Shown: positions 34,401 to 46,800, numbered from the stretch's first letter. The stretch: DNA of 64,000 nt from Cladorrhinum sp. PSN259 (GCA_033725935.1 MU867072.1:124001-188000); one strand, 5' to 3'. Notes: generated by a model not told the origin, from the sequence alone. Made by a program: numbers and translations.

Positions 34401-36170
34401 GACGCTTGAAGATTTCCTCGAGATTTGGGAAGAGAAGACAGCATTCCGGGCCAAGCAAGCAAAACGACCTGACGGAGAACCCAAGAGATGGTGGGTTAGT
34501 GACGGCCGTCTCGATAGCTCGATTGACCTGTTATGGGACATAGGTATCAGCGAGCTACCTAACCCGGCCCGCAACTTGCTGGAAATTATGGCTTTTCTAG
34601 ATCCCGAGAATATTCAGAAAGACCTGCTCGTGCGTGATCATGGCGAACACTACTTGGAGTTCCTGAACTCGACAGAAACAGCGCTGTATCAGCGAATGAT
34701 CCGCCACCTCGCGGGGCGCAAACTGATTGAAATCAAAGAGAGGGAGGAGAATGGAGTCAAGACGGAGGCCTACAGAATTCACAGACTGCTGCAGGAGAAG
34801 ATCGTCATGGAGGTCGGTGTCCAGCTCAAGTTTGACAGTGCCATGAGAAAGGCCACCAGGCTGGTTCGCAAGGTGTTTCCCAAAGCACCCGTCATCCAAG
34901 AACCAGCACCCCAGAACTGGAAAGCGTGCAAGAGCTACATGCCTCACATTTACAGCCTTAACCGAGCCTTCAAGGCAGCCTCAGCCCTATTCCCAGGCTT
35001 TCAGAGAACTGAAGAACTGGCCGATCTCTTCTATGATGCCGGGTTCTATATTTGGGATCGACAACAGACAGAGTCCGACGGGCTAGACTTTCTTGAAACG
35101 GCCGAGAAGATACTGGATAAGCTGGGAGTTGATTCTAACTCGCCACGGAGGGCCGACATTCACTGTATGTGTGGTCTTCTTCGCAATACAATGGGCTGTC
35201 AGTATCGAGACGAGAGCTTCACGCGGTTGCAGTTGGCCCTCGATATCCGCAAGCACCTTTTCAGATCGCAAGACTACGACAGAACCAGGGATGTGCTCTT
35301 CCAGAACGCTGGTACCGACTTCGCCATTCTTCTCCTTAACCGGTACGACTTTGAGCAAGCTGAACTCATTTTTACAAAGTGTCTGGAGCGGTATCGTAGC
35401 TGGGATACAGAGGACAAAATTCCGTTTGAGTACTCCAAATACTACTACAACATGGGAATCGTGCGAGTTTGCCAGGGAAAGCTTGAGGAAGCGACCCGGC
35501 TTCTGCAGCGGTCGGTCGAGCTTACTGAAAGGGCGTTTGGAAAGCAAAGCCAATATTGGGCCAATTATTTCATGCTGGCATGCAGCATTCGGCTGTCCGG
35601 AGATGTACAGAGGGCGCTTGAGATGCACCTAGAGATTCTCAAGGCAAATATTACGCAGATGGGCAAGCACAGCAAGAGTACCATTCTTAGCACGTTTGCT
35701 GTGGGGGTTATGTACCGTTATGTTGGGGATTTCCCAAAGGCTATGTAAGTCGGCCTCGGTTCTGCAAGGTACCAGACTAAGCATCAACTGACTTATATTT
35801 GGACAGAGAATACATGGAAGAGTGTGTGCACCTCGCCAAGGCGTCCAACACGTGGACGGAGGAGGCGCTCGGCCGAGCGCAGGCCTTGCTTGCGCGTCTT
35901 TACACAGAATGTGGCGTAAAGCTGAAGAAAGCGAGCGAATTGCAAGCCATGGCTGATAAAGTGAGGGCCAAGTATGTGAAATATGCTTCAGAATGGGTGG
36001 TAAGTGTCGGGGATCAGTTTGCAATATTTGACGATCTGCAGCCCACAGACGAAGGTAGATACACGGGGTCTTTATTGTTGCAAATCTTGTGGGCGAGACA
36101 ACGTGGCGAAAAGGTTGGAACTTTCACGAGTGCTTGGGGACGGCAGGTTACTGTTTCTACTGGCTTGTAA
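31489..36170 (+). CDS. NLR-like receptor: acuF-type C2H2, NB-ARC, TPR-like
   Basis: Exon 1 (31489-35744) and exon 2 (35807-36170), joined by a 62-nt GTAAGT...CTGAC...GGACAG intron, give 1539 aa. Residues about 80-300 form the helical domain that usually precedes acuF-type fungal zinc fingers (LRILVDKCQQRLKSWG, ANRRRREN). A basic RPKKKRTRAPRSR patch (near 310) may be nuclear. Zinc-finger region about 411-575: CQFC, CTFEEC...HE..YH, WYCALPEC...HLKSQH, CSFCGF...HIAHHLEQFALLAI. NB-ARC about 765-1000: FVGREND, P-loop GVGGIGKT (781-788), LLILDN, GSVLITTR, RLPLAL. TPR-like helices fill about 1200-1500, ending FDDLQPTDEGRYTGSL. A GTAAGT at 36000 with an acceptor at 36041 would be a 42-nt in-frame optional intron. 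This is a STAND-class NTPase expected to act in nonself recognition or heterokaryon incompatibility. Confidence 0.88.
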
Positions 36171-36314
36171 TTCTTTGCTTTCAAGACTCGGTGAATACAA
36201 GAACCCGTAACTCTATGCTCTCTCTTGGTGGTAGCTGCTGGTCATTATTGAGTTCGAAGGATGCGTGCACGCAGCCTGCAGGGTGGTTAGACAAAGCCAA
36301 AACACATGAGATTG

Positions 36315-37630
36315 TTATGCCGTGCAAGATGAAGAGGAAAGATGTGTATGTAAATGTAACTTGCGTTTGGCTTCCACCTCTGAGTCGGAATCATAGACCT
36401 TGATGAGGACCACGTCATTCTGGTCCATATCTGAGAGGTAATACCATTTTTGGTGTTCCGAGTACTGCGCGAACAGGGTCTCCCCGACGTATCTCCGCCG
36501 GACGATGTCGCAGGTGAGGAGGTCTCTCTGGTTGACGGTTCGGGCGTCGCAGAGAGCGAGCGGCCAGGAACGGACCTTGTGGAGTGGGCGCCAGATACTT
36601 TTTTGAGTGGAAAAAAAAAAGTCAGTAAAATTGTTATGGTATGTATTGAAATAAATAGGATAAGATTATAATGATTGAAATGAGAACGGTACTTGATGAT
36701 CCTAACCCTGCCCTTTTCTGATAGTAATTTGTGGGAATCATCCCCCATGTGTCTTTTTACTCGCTGGATCGCGCCCTTTGTGCTCTGATCGACGTGGGGG
36801 TGGGTGGCGGGCAGTAAGGGGTCGAAGCCGTCTTCGAGGTTGACGGTGCGGAGGGCGAATTCGGAGGGGGGGATGCTTTCTCTTATCTTTTTTTGGTGCA
36901 AAAGAAAGAAAATATTAATTAATGTTGTCGGTGGATTGAGTATGTGAATGTGTGTATGGATGTATGTGCGAATGTGTGAATGTGTGAATGTGTGTATTTG
37001 TGTATGTGTATTTGTAGTATGAAAAGGCTTTAACTGAGAGAAGAGAGCTTGAAATGAAAAAAGAGAGAGCTTGAAATGAAAAAAGAGAGAGATTGGAAGT
37101 GAAAAAAGAAAAGATACAAATTTTTTAAAAATAAAAATAAAAATTTAAAAAAAACTTACCCGATAATCAAAACAAACAGTCTTTACTTCTTTCCCCGTGA
37201 CACCCTCGTCACTGTCATCATCATCATCATCATGACGGAGATAATCTGCCAAAAACTTTTCCATCTCGGGTAGGTAAACCCCTTCAATCGTCGACCGCTG
37301 CTTAAATTCCGAGCCGCCACCAACAGACGTGCTGTGCCTGACAAACTCAAATCCGTGAATATCTAGCTTGAATGCATCACGCAAAGGGCGGACATCCTGC
37401 ACCGGGACGGAATGTGGTTCAAAAATGAGATTACTTCGTGGGACCTTTGGGGTTCGTGCTCCCGTGGTGGTTGACTCGGATTCGGATGCGGGGGGTAGAG
37501 GGAGGAGAATCTCGTATGGTTTTTGGGTCGCATAGAGGGGTTGCCATTTAATAAAGTTGAATGTTGCTGTTTCTGCTGCCGAGGTTTGTGATGCTGTCGG
37601 TGGTGGTTCCATATTGCTGCCAATGGACAT
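36315..37630 (-). CDS. CmcJ/AsaB/NvfI-type oxygenase (hydroxylase/desaturase family)
   Basis: Three exons (37630-37160, 36886-36693, 36597-36315) give 315 aa. Conserved blocks appear in family order: FIKWQPLYATQKPY, N-L-I-F-E, VPVQDVRPLRDAFKLDIHGFEFV, EGVYLPEMEKFLADYL, VCFDYR, HPHVDQS (candidate metal-binding His-x-Asp), VRIINIWRPL, WPLALCDARTV, YSEHQKWYYLSDMDQNDVVLIKVYDS. The family includes secondary-metabolite oxygenases such as AsaB and NvfI (Fe(II)/2-oxoglutarate type), so an oxidative tailoring role is likely, but no cluster is next to it. Intron 1 is 273 nt, unusually long here, and is made of simple repeats. The final residues after DSDSEV are atypical (KLHLHTHLSSSSCTA), so the C-terminus may be altered. 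It is convergent with the NB-ARC gene; stops are about 145 bp apart. Confidence 0.85.
36887..37159 (-). repeat. simple-repeat-filled intron of the oxygenase gene
   Basis: Contains GTGTATG/GTGAATG-type microsatellite sequence (about 36947-37018) and about three copies of a roughly 22-bp GAGAGAGCTTGAAATGAAAAAA unit (about 37033-37110), then poly-A/T-rich sequence. Ends are GTAAGT and AAAAAAAG. Confidence 0.7.
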
Positions 37631-38172
37631 TTGTGTGTTGGATGGTGAGAAGATGAGATGAGTAATACATAAGAGAGGGATCGGAATTTGACAACTGCGG
37701 CTCAATCAGCGCCACCCGGCCATATCGGGGGTTGTCAGTGTCGCCTTGTGCAGCAAGCAGGTGGTCGGGCAAGGCGAACGCAGAGGGCTGGCTGGGTGGA
37801 AAAAGAACTTTTGTGCATGGCGCTTAGAAATATCTACCAAACTCCGTCTATGATATTTACTTGTCCCCTAAAGTGAGTTTCCATCTAAGAAGATAACAAT
37901 TTCGGAAAATTGTCACCATTTTCCTGTATTTTTGTTTTGTGATCCGATAAAAATAAAATAAATAAAAAAGGCAGAGGTATCTTCTCCGATGACGGCCTAA
38001 TGTGGTCTGTGGAAAGTTTCACCGCTCACATCACCCGCCCGTTGAGCCCGCGATCGCTTTGGTGAGGGAAAATAACGCGTTGGGATTGCATCTCAGTGCT
38101 AACGTCGAATTTGATGTTAGATATGCAGAATGGGTGTTGTCGCGAGAGAATTTTATTTCGTTGGTACTCACC
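37631..38172. other. intergenic region
   Basis: Upstream of the oxygenase gene; AT-rich run at 37940-37970. No supported exon unless the small gene at 38173 extends into it through the GTGAGT donor at about 38170. Confidence 0.4.
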
Positions 38173-38448
38173 CTATCCGGCCAGTGAATGAGCATAAAAC
38201 CCATGTTGGCATGGAAAGTAATCGCTTCCCGGTGGACTCAGGCTGTTTTGCCGTTCGATCTCTTCCATGATGGCCTGCCAAGGCTGAATGCGTGCATCTT
38301 CTCCTTCAAGCTCAATTGCCCCTGGCGCTTTTTCCACCACGGCGACTGTTTTGCAATTGGTTGCAGGGACCTTGGTGACTACTGCTACTTCGGATTCGAC
38401 ATTATCATTGTTCTCTTCCTTTTGCTGTCCTCTCGTCGTGGGCGACAT
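38173..38448 (-). CDS. possible small protein, 91 aa
   Basis: Frame from ATG 38448, rich in Glu/Val/Lys, ending ARIQPWQAIMEEIERQNSLSPPG...GFYAHSLAG and then TAG. A good GTGAGT donor directly follows the stop. In another frame the same bases read HANMGFMLIHWPDR up to that donor, and a possible next exon (TEMQSQRVIFPHQSD...) lies at about 38090-38020. So the true model may use a different frame near the end, or the sequence may carry an indel, as it borders low-quality sequence. Not recognised. Confidence 0.35.
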   Translation of the reverse strand: MSPTTRGQQKEENNDNVESEVAVVTKVPATNCKTVAVVEKAPGAIELEGEDARIQPWQAIMEEIERQNSLSPPGSDYFPCQHGFYAHSLAG

Positions 38449-38674
38449 GTTGAACGGGGGAACAGGTGTCGGTGACTGGTTGGTCGGGGCTGGCTCTTGA
38501 TCGGATTTTGCGACAAGGAAAAAAAAAAGTCCCGAGCCTGGGGGGAACCGTATTTTTGTGGTAATTGGCTTCTCCTTGTGTGTTCAATTTTTCCGTGCCC
38601 TTCCTTATCTCTCTGTCTCTCTTTCTCTTTCTTGGTCTCGGACACCGCCTCACTCACATATTGACCGAGCTTGA

Positions 38675-38677
<3 letters not shown>

Positions 38678-38713
<36 letters not shown>

Positions 38714-38923
38714 TTGAAATGATAATTTATTTTTGATTTTTTAGAAAATTTTTTTTTTTGTGGAAAATAGAAAATTTTTTGAATGTAAAGGGCAGTTGAG
38801 GTTCACTTATCAAAACTAAANNNNNNNNNNTTAAATTTTTCCGGCCCCCCCCCTAAACCCCTGGCTCACTTTATCTTTCTGGGCCCCCCCCCCCCCCCCA
38901 AAAAAAATTTTCCCCCCCTTCTC

Positions 38924-38960
<37 letters not shown>
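38678..38960. other. homopolymer tracts and 10-N assembly gap
   Basis: T tract about 38679-38712, Ns at 38821-38830, C tract about 38885-38899, T tract about 38928-38959. Same signature as the 6.2-kb scar; probably an assembly join. Confidence 0.85.
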
Positions 38961-39824
38961 TGTCACATCCACACCGAATTGCGAGACACCGAACTGAGCT
39001 ACGGGTCAATCCGGGAAGGCATGTTGCCCCCCGTGTCCTCCCGCGACAGAATCACCCCTTACTGTCAACCCGAACCCTAATATATCCCTGAACCCCTGAA
39101 TGCGCCATGTTTTCAACACAGTAACCAAAATCAAGCATCATCCATCAGCCTCACCAATAAAGCGAAAGCTCAATCCCTCTAATTCCTTGGTGATTGCACT
39201 TTGACTTCTTCCTCTCACCAACGCGTTCTTGTAGCTTTCTCTAGCCCCATGGCCTTCTGTTTTCCTTTTCGGTCACATGTATTCTGAGGGTATACCGAAG
39301 TTTGAGATCTCTGCAATTTCGGTGGGTTCGAAGAAAGTTAATTCTTCCACTCTCACCATCGTGTCCGTTTCGTTGGTGGCTCTCCAAGCAACTAGGGATC
39401 CACAGAAGAAGCTCAGTCAGTTCACGGTTATTAATAAGCATGTGGTGGCAAATGAGAAATTCGTCCTGAAGGCTTGATTGACAGGCTTTGTTGTGAGCGG
39501 ATGATGGGCTCTTGACCAATATCGAAAAGCTATGCTGCAGCAGGCTGAAACTATGTGATTTGACGGTTAGAGTTAGAGTTTACTGTTGGGCGGGTCGCCT
39601 TACCGGTGCAATCTGGTTCCCCAGAACCGTATTTTATGGTAAATCGTTTTCTCGGTCTAGCACGGCGAGGGTAACTGTAATATAAACTCTCGCTGTCATC
39701 TCCGCTGTGGTCTCCCACTCCCAACCAGGCAAACCGCCAGTTTGGTTCATATCCTGTAACTTCGAGTAAACTGGACCGGCCACGTAGGCTGAATAATTAA
39801 AGGGGGTTTTTTCCGGTTTTTTTC

Positions 39825-39829
<5 letters not shown>

Positions 39830-39878
<49 letters not shown>

Positions 39879-39928
39879 AAAAAAAAAAAAAAAAACCCCC
39901 CCCCCCCCCCCAAAAAAAAAAAAAAAAA
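39830..39928. other. homopolymer scar without Ns
   Basis: Long A tract, short TTTT, another A tract, a C tract of about 17 and a further A tract. The same A/C (T/G) homopolymer pattern as the two N-containing scars, which suggests an unmarked misassembly or low-quality consensus. Confidence 0.7.
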
Positions 39929-40836
39929 CAAAAACGAAAACGCATAAAGCCGTGATGTGATTTCTTCCGAGTCTCTTCTCACACAAATGCTAGATAGATA
40001 GATATCAAGATATATAGATACAATGTTTTTCACCCCTTTTTTCCCCACGTGCAACCTCCCACCTGCCCACCTACCCTCACTGATATTCCACCCCCAAAAA
40101 AAGACTAGGATCCCAAAAAATTTCATCTAATATACTGACTTCTTTCTACATAACAATAAATATATTTTGATGTATTTGAGCTCGTCTACCAAAAAGAAAA
40201 ACCAACCAAAAAAAACAAACCCCCCTTTTCACCACTTCACGCAAAAGTAAACAAAAAAACCCAGACGCGGCCGGTGGGTGCCACACACAATATCCAGAGA
40301 GTATAATTAGTGTGGATAGACAGACATACCTCGATTCGAAATAGGAGTCTCAACCAGAAAGACACGAGACAAACATGAAAATAACTTTACAGTTTACGTT
40401 CATTAACAAGTTTACTCCGGTTTAGCTATGTAGCCTTCCCAAAACATGTTGCGCCCAAGCCACTGCCAGCTCAAATCCCTTGATAGAAAAGACAACAATG
40501 CCATAAACAAGAGAAGAATAATAATAAAAACAAAATTTTGATGCCAATAACTGTAATGGTACATACAAAGTACACGACAGATTCACATTTTCCCCGTCAT
40601 CCCCTCTCTCTCTCTTTCTCATCACCTTAAACCACCAAAGAAAAAAAAAAAAAAGAAAAAGGAAAAATATGCCATCTGACTTGCTACTACCATCCCTGAT
40701 GATAAAATATATTTTCATCTCGTCATGCTTCCTCTTCTTCGCTCCACCCATAAAAAAGTTCATTGAAATTATTCCGCCCATCAACTCATAGCAGATGACT
40801 CCACCAAAATCACCAACATCGCAAAAACCTTGCATC

Positions 40837-43800
40837 TTACTGTCCGCCGCCTTGTTGAGCTCCAGTATTCCCACCTCCAGCACCACCACCTCCTCTAGGC
40901 CTCTTCCCTCCCCTCTCTCCAGCACCAACCTCTGAATCATTTCTAGGCCTCTTATTTCCTGCCGCAGTACCGGGATTAAATTCGCCAGCATGAGGATTCA
41001 TGCCTCCTCCCTGAGCACCGCCACGGAAACCGCCTCTTCCTCTCTGATTTTGCATTCCGCCGCGATTGATCTGGTAGACACCCCCCCGTCCACCACGGCC
41101 AGGAATATTCGATCCGCCGCCCCTCGGAATACCCGTCGTCCGGACCTGAGGAGGCTGAATCTGAGAGACCTGCGCCTGCACTACCGGCGCTTGTCCCTGT
41201 GCCGGCGCGCCGAATGGATTACCAGCGCCAGGTTGGGCCGCGCCAAATGGATTGACAGCCGGTGCGCCAGGAACTGGGATACCCGTTCCAGCTGGCTTGG
41301 GGAGCTGAGTGTTAGGAGGAACATTGACCTGAGGAGCGGGAAGTTTAGGTTTCGTCTCTTCCGCTGGAGCGGTGGCAGCAGCGGATGTTCCTGGTACCAA
41401 GTTAGTACGTCTATTTTCAGCCACAAGTGTTACTGGAAACATACCGGGAGCAGCCTGAGCAGGTGCTGCGGGAACAGCAGGGGCCGGTGCTGGAGAAGGG
41501 GCTGCACCGGGTGCAGCAGACGCCGCCGGCACAGGCGCAGGCGGAGGTGCTGGGGGCTTCGCATCCTTTGCAATTTCCCAGACCTCGCCGACCGGGCGTT
41601 GAGGTGTCTCCTTGGCTGCCGTCTCGACAATCTGGATCTTAGCCTGTGCGGTCTTGCTCTGCCGGTCAAGCATGTTAATCCGCAGCGCAGACTTCTTCTC
41701 GGCCAATGCAGATGCTTGTTCCCTGGCACTGGAAATCTTTTGTTCGTATTCCGCCTTTATCGATGCCTCGGTTTCCTCCTTCACCTTCTTCGTCTCATTT
41801 GCGACCATGCGCTTAATGTTATTCCTGACAATGCCTGAGACCACAGGATTGGTGGCGACGAGCTCACGAATCTGGACCTCACTCATGTTGGAGATATCAG
41901 AGCCAGGCGTGCCAAGGACTGGGGTTGCTGCCGGTTGGTCCCCAGAAGCCTTAACCGGCGTTGCTGGTGGCACACCGTTCTGGGGCGCCGAGGTTGCCTG
42001 TTCCGCCTTGGCAATCGCAAGCTCCTGTTGAAGCTTGAGCTTGAAATCGGCCTCCATCTTGGCCCGTTCCTCCTGTGCCTGCTTGTCCAAAGCCTCCTTA
42101 GACTCTGCAAGCTTCTTGTTGAGCGCCGCCTTCATCTTATCTGAGCGGGTCTTGATAATGTTGTTGTGTTGCTCCTCGAGCTCCTTGGCCTTCTGTTCGA
42201 ATTCCGCAGCCTTGGCCTCCGCAGTAGCGATCTTCTCCTCCAAAGCCTTGCGCTCTTCATCCGAAAGCCCGGCCGCTGGTTGTGCTGGCGCGGCTGGGGT
42301 ATCCTCCATTGTGACGTCGCCAGACACAGCTTGTTGAGCTGTTCCTGCATTGGCTTGAAGCTCGGCAATAGTAGCACGAGCGCTGTCAAGTTCGCCCTTT
42401 AGCTGCTGAACCTCTGCTTCAGCTGCAGCCTTCTGCAGCTGCACGGCTTGAAGTTCAGCCTCCAGGCCTGTCAGGCGTTGAGTAAGCTCAGCAGTCTGCT
42501 CAGTAGAATCAGTAGCAACCACGGGCGGAGCGACCACAGGTGCAGGTACAGGTGCGGCCGCTTGCCGCTCCAAGATCTTATTCTTCTCAGTGAGATTAGT
42601 GAGCTCTTGTCTGGTGGCGACAAGCTCTTGCTCAACTGTAGCAAGTTGTGCATTGACAGTCCCGAGCGTGGTCTGGAGTGTGTGCTTCTCGGTGGCGAAG
42701 TCGTCACGCTGTGTCCGCATGGCTTTATAACGGCCCTTGAAGTCCTCGGCCAGCTTCTCTCTGGTGGCCTTCCATTCGTTAGCCTTGGCTTCCTGGGCTT
42801 CAATAAGAGAGGCTTCGGACTGCTTCAACGCATCACGTTCAGCTTCCAAGCTAGCAATTGTAGCCTTGAGCTGCTCAACCTCGTGTGGGTCAGCCTGACC
42901 ATACTTGCTGAGAATCGACTCAATTCTCTTCTGCAAGCCGTCCCGAGCTTCCTGTAGCTGCTTGATCTCCTGGTCCTTGAAGGTGGCGTCAAGCTCAAGT
43001 TCAGAGATACGGACCTCGAGGGGTTGAATTCTGGCTTGTAACTCTTCGATCTTCTTGGACTTGCGCTCGAGTGCCGTCTGGGTGCGATGGTTCTCGTTCC
43101 GAAGCGTAACGTTGCTTTCGCGAATGAGATTAAGCTCGTTGAGTTTGTCCATGAGCTCCTTGTGGGTGAGGGAGCTCCTCGAGCTCTCAGAATGCGTCCT
43201 TCGCTCCTGGTCGAGTTTGAGGCGTGCCTCATCCAATTGCGACTGTGAGTAATCCAGCTGTTGTTGCAAACGCTTCGCTTCCTGTAGCTTAATGTCGTAT
43301 TGCACTTCGAGAATCTCCTTTTCACGCCGTAAATAGTTGTTGAGTTCCCGAAGACCCTCGGTTGCCGTATCCGCAGCCACAGATCCAGCGGTCTCGCCAG
43401 CACCGTCCGCCATCCGGTTCTGCTGGAGGGCGGAAATCTGTGCGGTGACAGAATCGAGTTGCTGGTGCAGAAGCTTGTTCTGAGCAGCGGCGTCGTCCTT
43501 TCTTGCCTTGATCTCCGAGATTTCCTGTTCAAGTTGTGCCTTACGCTCCTCCCAGGATTGTTCACTTTGCTGTAGTGAGAGTCTTGCCGACTCGGCCTCG
43601 GCCCTCCATTCTGCTGATTTCGTCTTGAGATTGTTAAATTGGATCCGGATCTCCTGTAAAGCCTTCGCAGCCTCGGCATGCTTGACAAGCTCTTGCTCGT
43701 ACTCCTGCTGAGCCTTGGTCGCAATCTCGGCCTGCGCGCGCAAATCCTGCTGGTGATATCTCGCAATCTCTTTATACTTCTGCTCTTCCTCCTTGAGACG

Positions 43801-46800
43801 AGCAATTTCAGTGTTGAGAATGCGTTCCTTTTCTTCAGACTTCCGCGCGATGTCGGCCTGTGAATCTCGGAGCATGTTAAGCTCGTGGTTCGACGTGCCG
43901 AGTTCAGTTGTGAGAGCCTCCACACGGTGCTCGAGATCCGTAACGTTACCGTTCTTTTCCTCGAGTGCCTTCTCCATTTCGACGTGGTACTGCTCTTGAA
44001 CTTCGCTAAGACTGGTGAGCTCCTCCTCCATGTCCTTGCTGAGCTGCTTGAATTGCTCCGCCTGCTGCTTGGCATTCTCAAGCTGCACGTTGAGGAGATC
44101 CAGCGCATTCTTGAGTTCCTGCACCTCATTTTCAAGCTCCTCAATACGCTCCTGGGACTGGCTGTCAGGACCGGACTGTTGATAAGTTCCAGGCCTCGGC
44201 GTGGGAATGGGACGGAGCCGGTCTGCCCGTTCCTGAGCGTTCCGGACTTCAATTTCGAGTTCACTGACGCGGGCTTGCAGATGGTCGCGAGTGGTCTTAA
44301 CTTGCACATGCTCCTCCTTGATCTGGCTGAGTGTCGTTGTGAGCTCATCAATACGCTTCTGGAACTGTTGTCCATCGAACTCCTTCCGCAACTGGATCTT
44401 CTTTCCTTCCTCAATCTCCTCAGAGAGCTTTCGCTTAGTTGTTGAAAGCTCAGCGTCCAGAGCATCGATCTGGCCTTGAAGTCTCCGCTTAGTCTCAGAT
44501 TCGCTGAGTTCACGCTCATTAAGTAGAGACTGTTGGTTGGAGAGCAAGTTGTTGAGCCTAGTCTTTTCCTGCGACAAGCTCTCGTTGTCTTGGCTGAGCC
44601 TCTCCTGGATCGTCTTCCAAAGTGACTTCTCCGCCTTGAGGTTAGCATTCTCGCTCCGAAGGCTTTCCATCAGACCGCGAGCTTCGACGAGATCTTCAGC
44701 GACCTGCTGCGTTCGCATATCCTGCTTAGCAGCAGATTCTGACAATATTTGGTTTCTCTTTTGGAGTTCTTGCTTCTCGGTCTGGGCCGCCTTGAAGTTG
44801 GATTCAAGAATGCTGTACCGTTCGGTTGCAAGGGTAAGCTGGCTCGTGACGCGCGAGATTTCGTTCTGAAGGGCGCTCTTTTCGGATGAAAGCTTGGAGA
44901 TCTGGTCCTTCATCGCGTTCCTGTCGGCAGACTGGTCGTTGCGATAAGCGTCGAACTGCGATTGCAGTTCTCTCAAAGCGGCAGTGACATCAGCGTCATC
45001 GATTTGGGAGTGACCCTCAACAGAGGCAAGCACTTCGCGCTGGTCAGTGTCCGCACCCAAGGCCTTTCGGATCTCAGCAGGGTCTGCCCTATGTTGCAGC
45101 ATGCGACGGAACATGTCACGTTCCGTCATGTAGCTCTTCATGCGCACCGTGATTGACTGAACTTCATCTTGCAGAGTTGATACGGTCTCGCGGAGCTGGA
45201 ACACCTCCTCATGATCCTGGGCAGCTTGTTGCTTTTCAGCCATTGCCTCCTCGTTCTCCATCTTGTTCGCGAGTTCCCGAGTAAGTTTGAGCAGTTCTTC
45301 ATTCTTTTCTTGCAACTCAAAGATGTCCTTGAATGCAGTGAACCGCTCGGTAATGAACTGGTGGGTGTCAGACATATCCTGGAGAGCGTTTTCGGCAATC
45401 TCTCCGCGCTGCAAGCGCTCGAACTGCTGAATTTCCTCCTCAGTTAGTTGATCCATACCCTTCTCACGAGCGTGAATGTTGAAAATGAGAACGTGGATCT
45501 GCGTGCTGAGATCGCGCAATTGCGTTCGGAGAATCTTGATTTCTGCTTGAGCAGAGGCCGCGTTCGACTCGGCCTTGCGGGCAGCCTTGACAGCGGCGTC
45601 GCGTTCTTCGAATGACTGTTGCATTATCTCAGACATCTGGATAGCCTCGTTACGGAGCCTCTCGGACTCTGCGGTGAGCTCATTCAACTCCGGGAGCTTG
45701 GCCTCCAACATACTGACGGCATCATCAAGATCCTCCTGAAGTTTCTGGCTGCGCCGCTGCTCTCCGGTAAGCTGAGCCTTGACCTTGAGGAGCTCCTCAA
45801 GAGTCTCGGTAGCGCGCTGCTTACCGCGAATAGACATGGGAGTGCCGAATGGAGAGCCGGCACGAACCAAAAACGACCCATTGGGCCTAGGAGTTTGTGG
45901 AGCTTCTCCAGACGCGGCTTCCTGGGAGTCGGCAGCAACGCGAAGACGATCGGTATCGGATTGAAGCTCCTGAAGTTGTTGTTCAATCTGAGTGCGGTCC
46001 TGCTTTGCCTGCTCCAGCTCTCGATGAATTCGGCTCATCTCCCGAGCATGGTCATCCTGAACCTGTTCTAATCTGTTCTCCACTTCGCTTAGTCGCTTCT
46101 TGTGCGTCTCTGTTTGCTGATCCTTGAGGTCAACGAGACGTTTTGAAGACTCAAGTTCTTGCTTGAATGCCTGCTCGGCGCGTGCTGCGGATTCCTGAAG
46201 TTGTTGCACCTTGGAAAGAGCATCCTCGGCCTTGGACTGAGCCTCGGCGAGGCGTCTTCTAAGTTGCTGCTCGGTGCGGGTAAGAGACTCGATGTTGGAG
46301 TTGGCCTCCTCATTCAAGCGCTGTAGCTCAGCGATGCGAGCGCCCTTCTCTTTTCGGAACTTGAGGGCCTCAGCGGACTTGGTCTTGAGCTCGGTATCAT
46401 ACCAGTCGTTGGTCTTTTTTGAAAGATCCAGCTCTTGCTTGAGAGCCTCCTCGCGATATTTGGCCGAGTTTGCAGTAGTCTGAGCGGTCTGCACAGATTG
46501 ATTGAGTTGAGTGACCTCCTGGTTAAGCTTCAAGATTTTTTGGTGTTGCTTCTGAAGTTCCTCAGCCAACTGCGCGTTGGCCGTCGTCTTGGAATCGACG
46601 ATTGCTAACGTTTCACGATTCGATGTCTCGAGGGATGTGATGCGATTTCGAAGCGTCTCAATTTCCGAAAGCGATGTCGTGCCGGATGACTTGAGGGTCT
46701 GCAGCTCGTTCTCGAGGGATCGTCGTGTAGATTCTGAAATTTGATCAAGATCAGCCAACTCGAACCATTGACCTAAGGGAGTGATGGGAAAAATAAGACT

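Larger units (their letters stand above)
38449..40836. other. gene-poor stretch with homopolymer scars
   Basis: About 2.4 kb with no credible gene. Holds an N gap at 38821-38830, long T, A and C tracts (listed separately), a D-arm-like string near 38985-39005 on the minus strand that I did not accept as tRNA, and the AT-rich 3' UTR of the nucleoporin gene at its right end. Confidence 0.5.

Noticed and set aside
38975..39030. Minus-strand GACCCGTAGCTCAGTTCGGT resembling a tRNA 5' half
   Set aside because: No closing D-stem, no T-arm within 60-90 nt downstream, and it borders a low-quality tract.
40422..40991. 189-codon minus-strand frame at the end of the nucleoporin gene
   Set aside because: Overlaps the true C-terminus in another frame and runs into the AT-rich 3' UTR.
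42825..44648. 607-codon minus-strand frame inside the nucleoporin gene
   Set aside because: Alternative frame of the coiled-coil coding sequence, Ser/Arg-rich as expected of a frame shift of Glu/Gln/Leu-rich codons.
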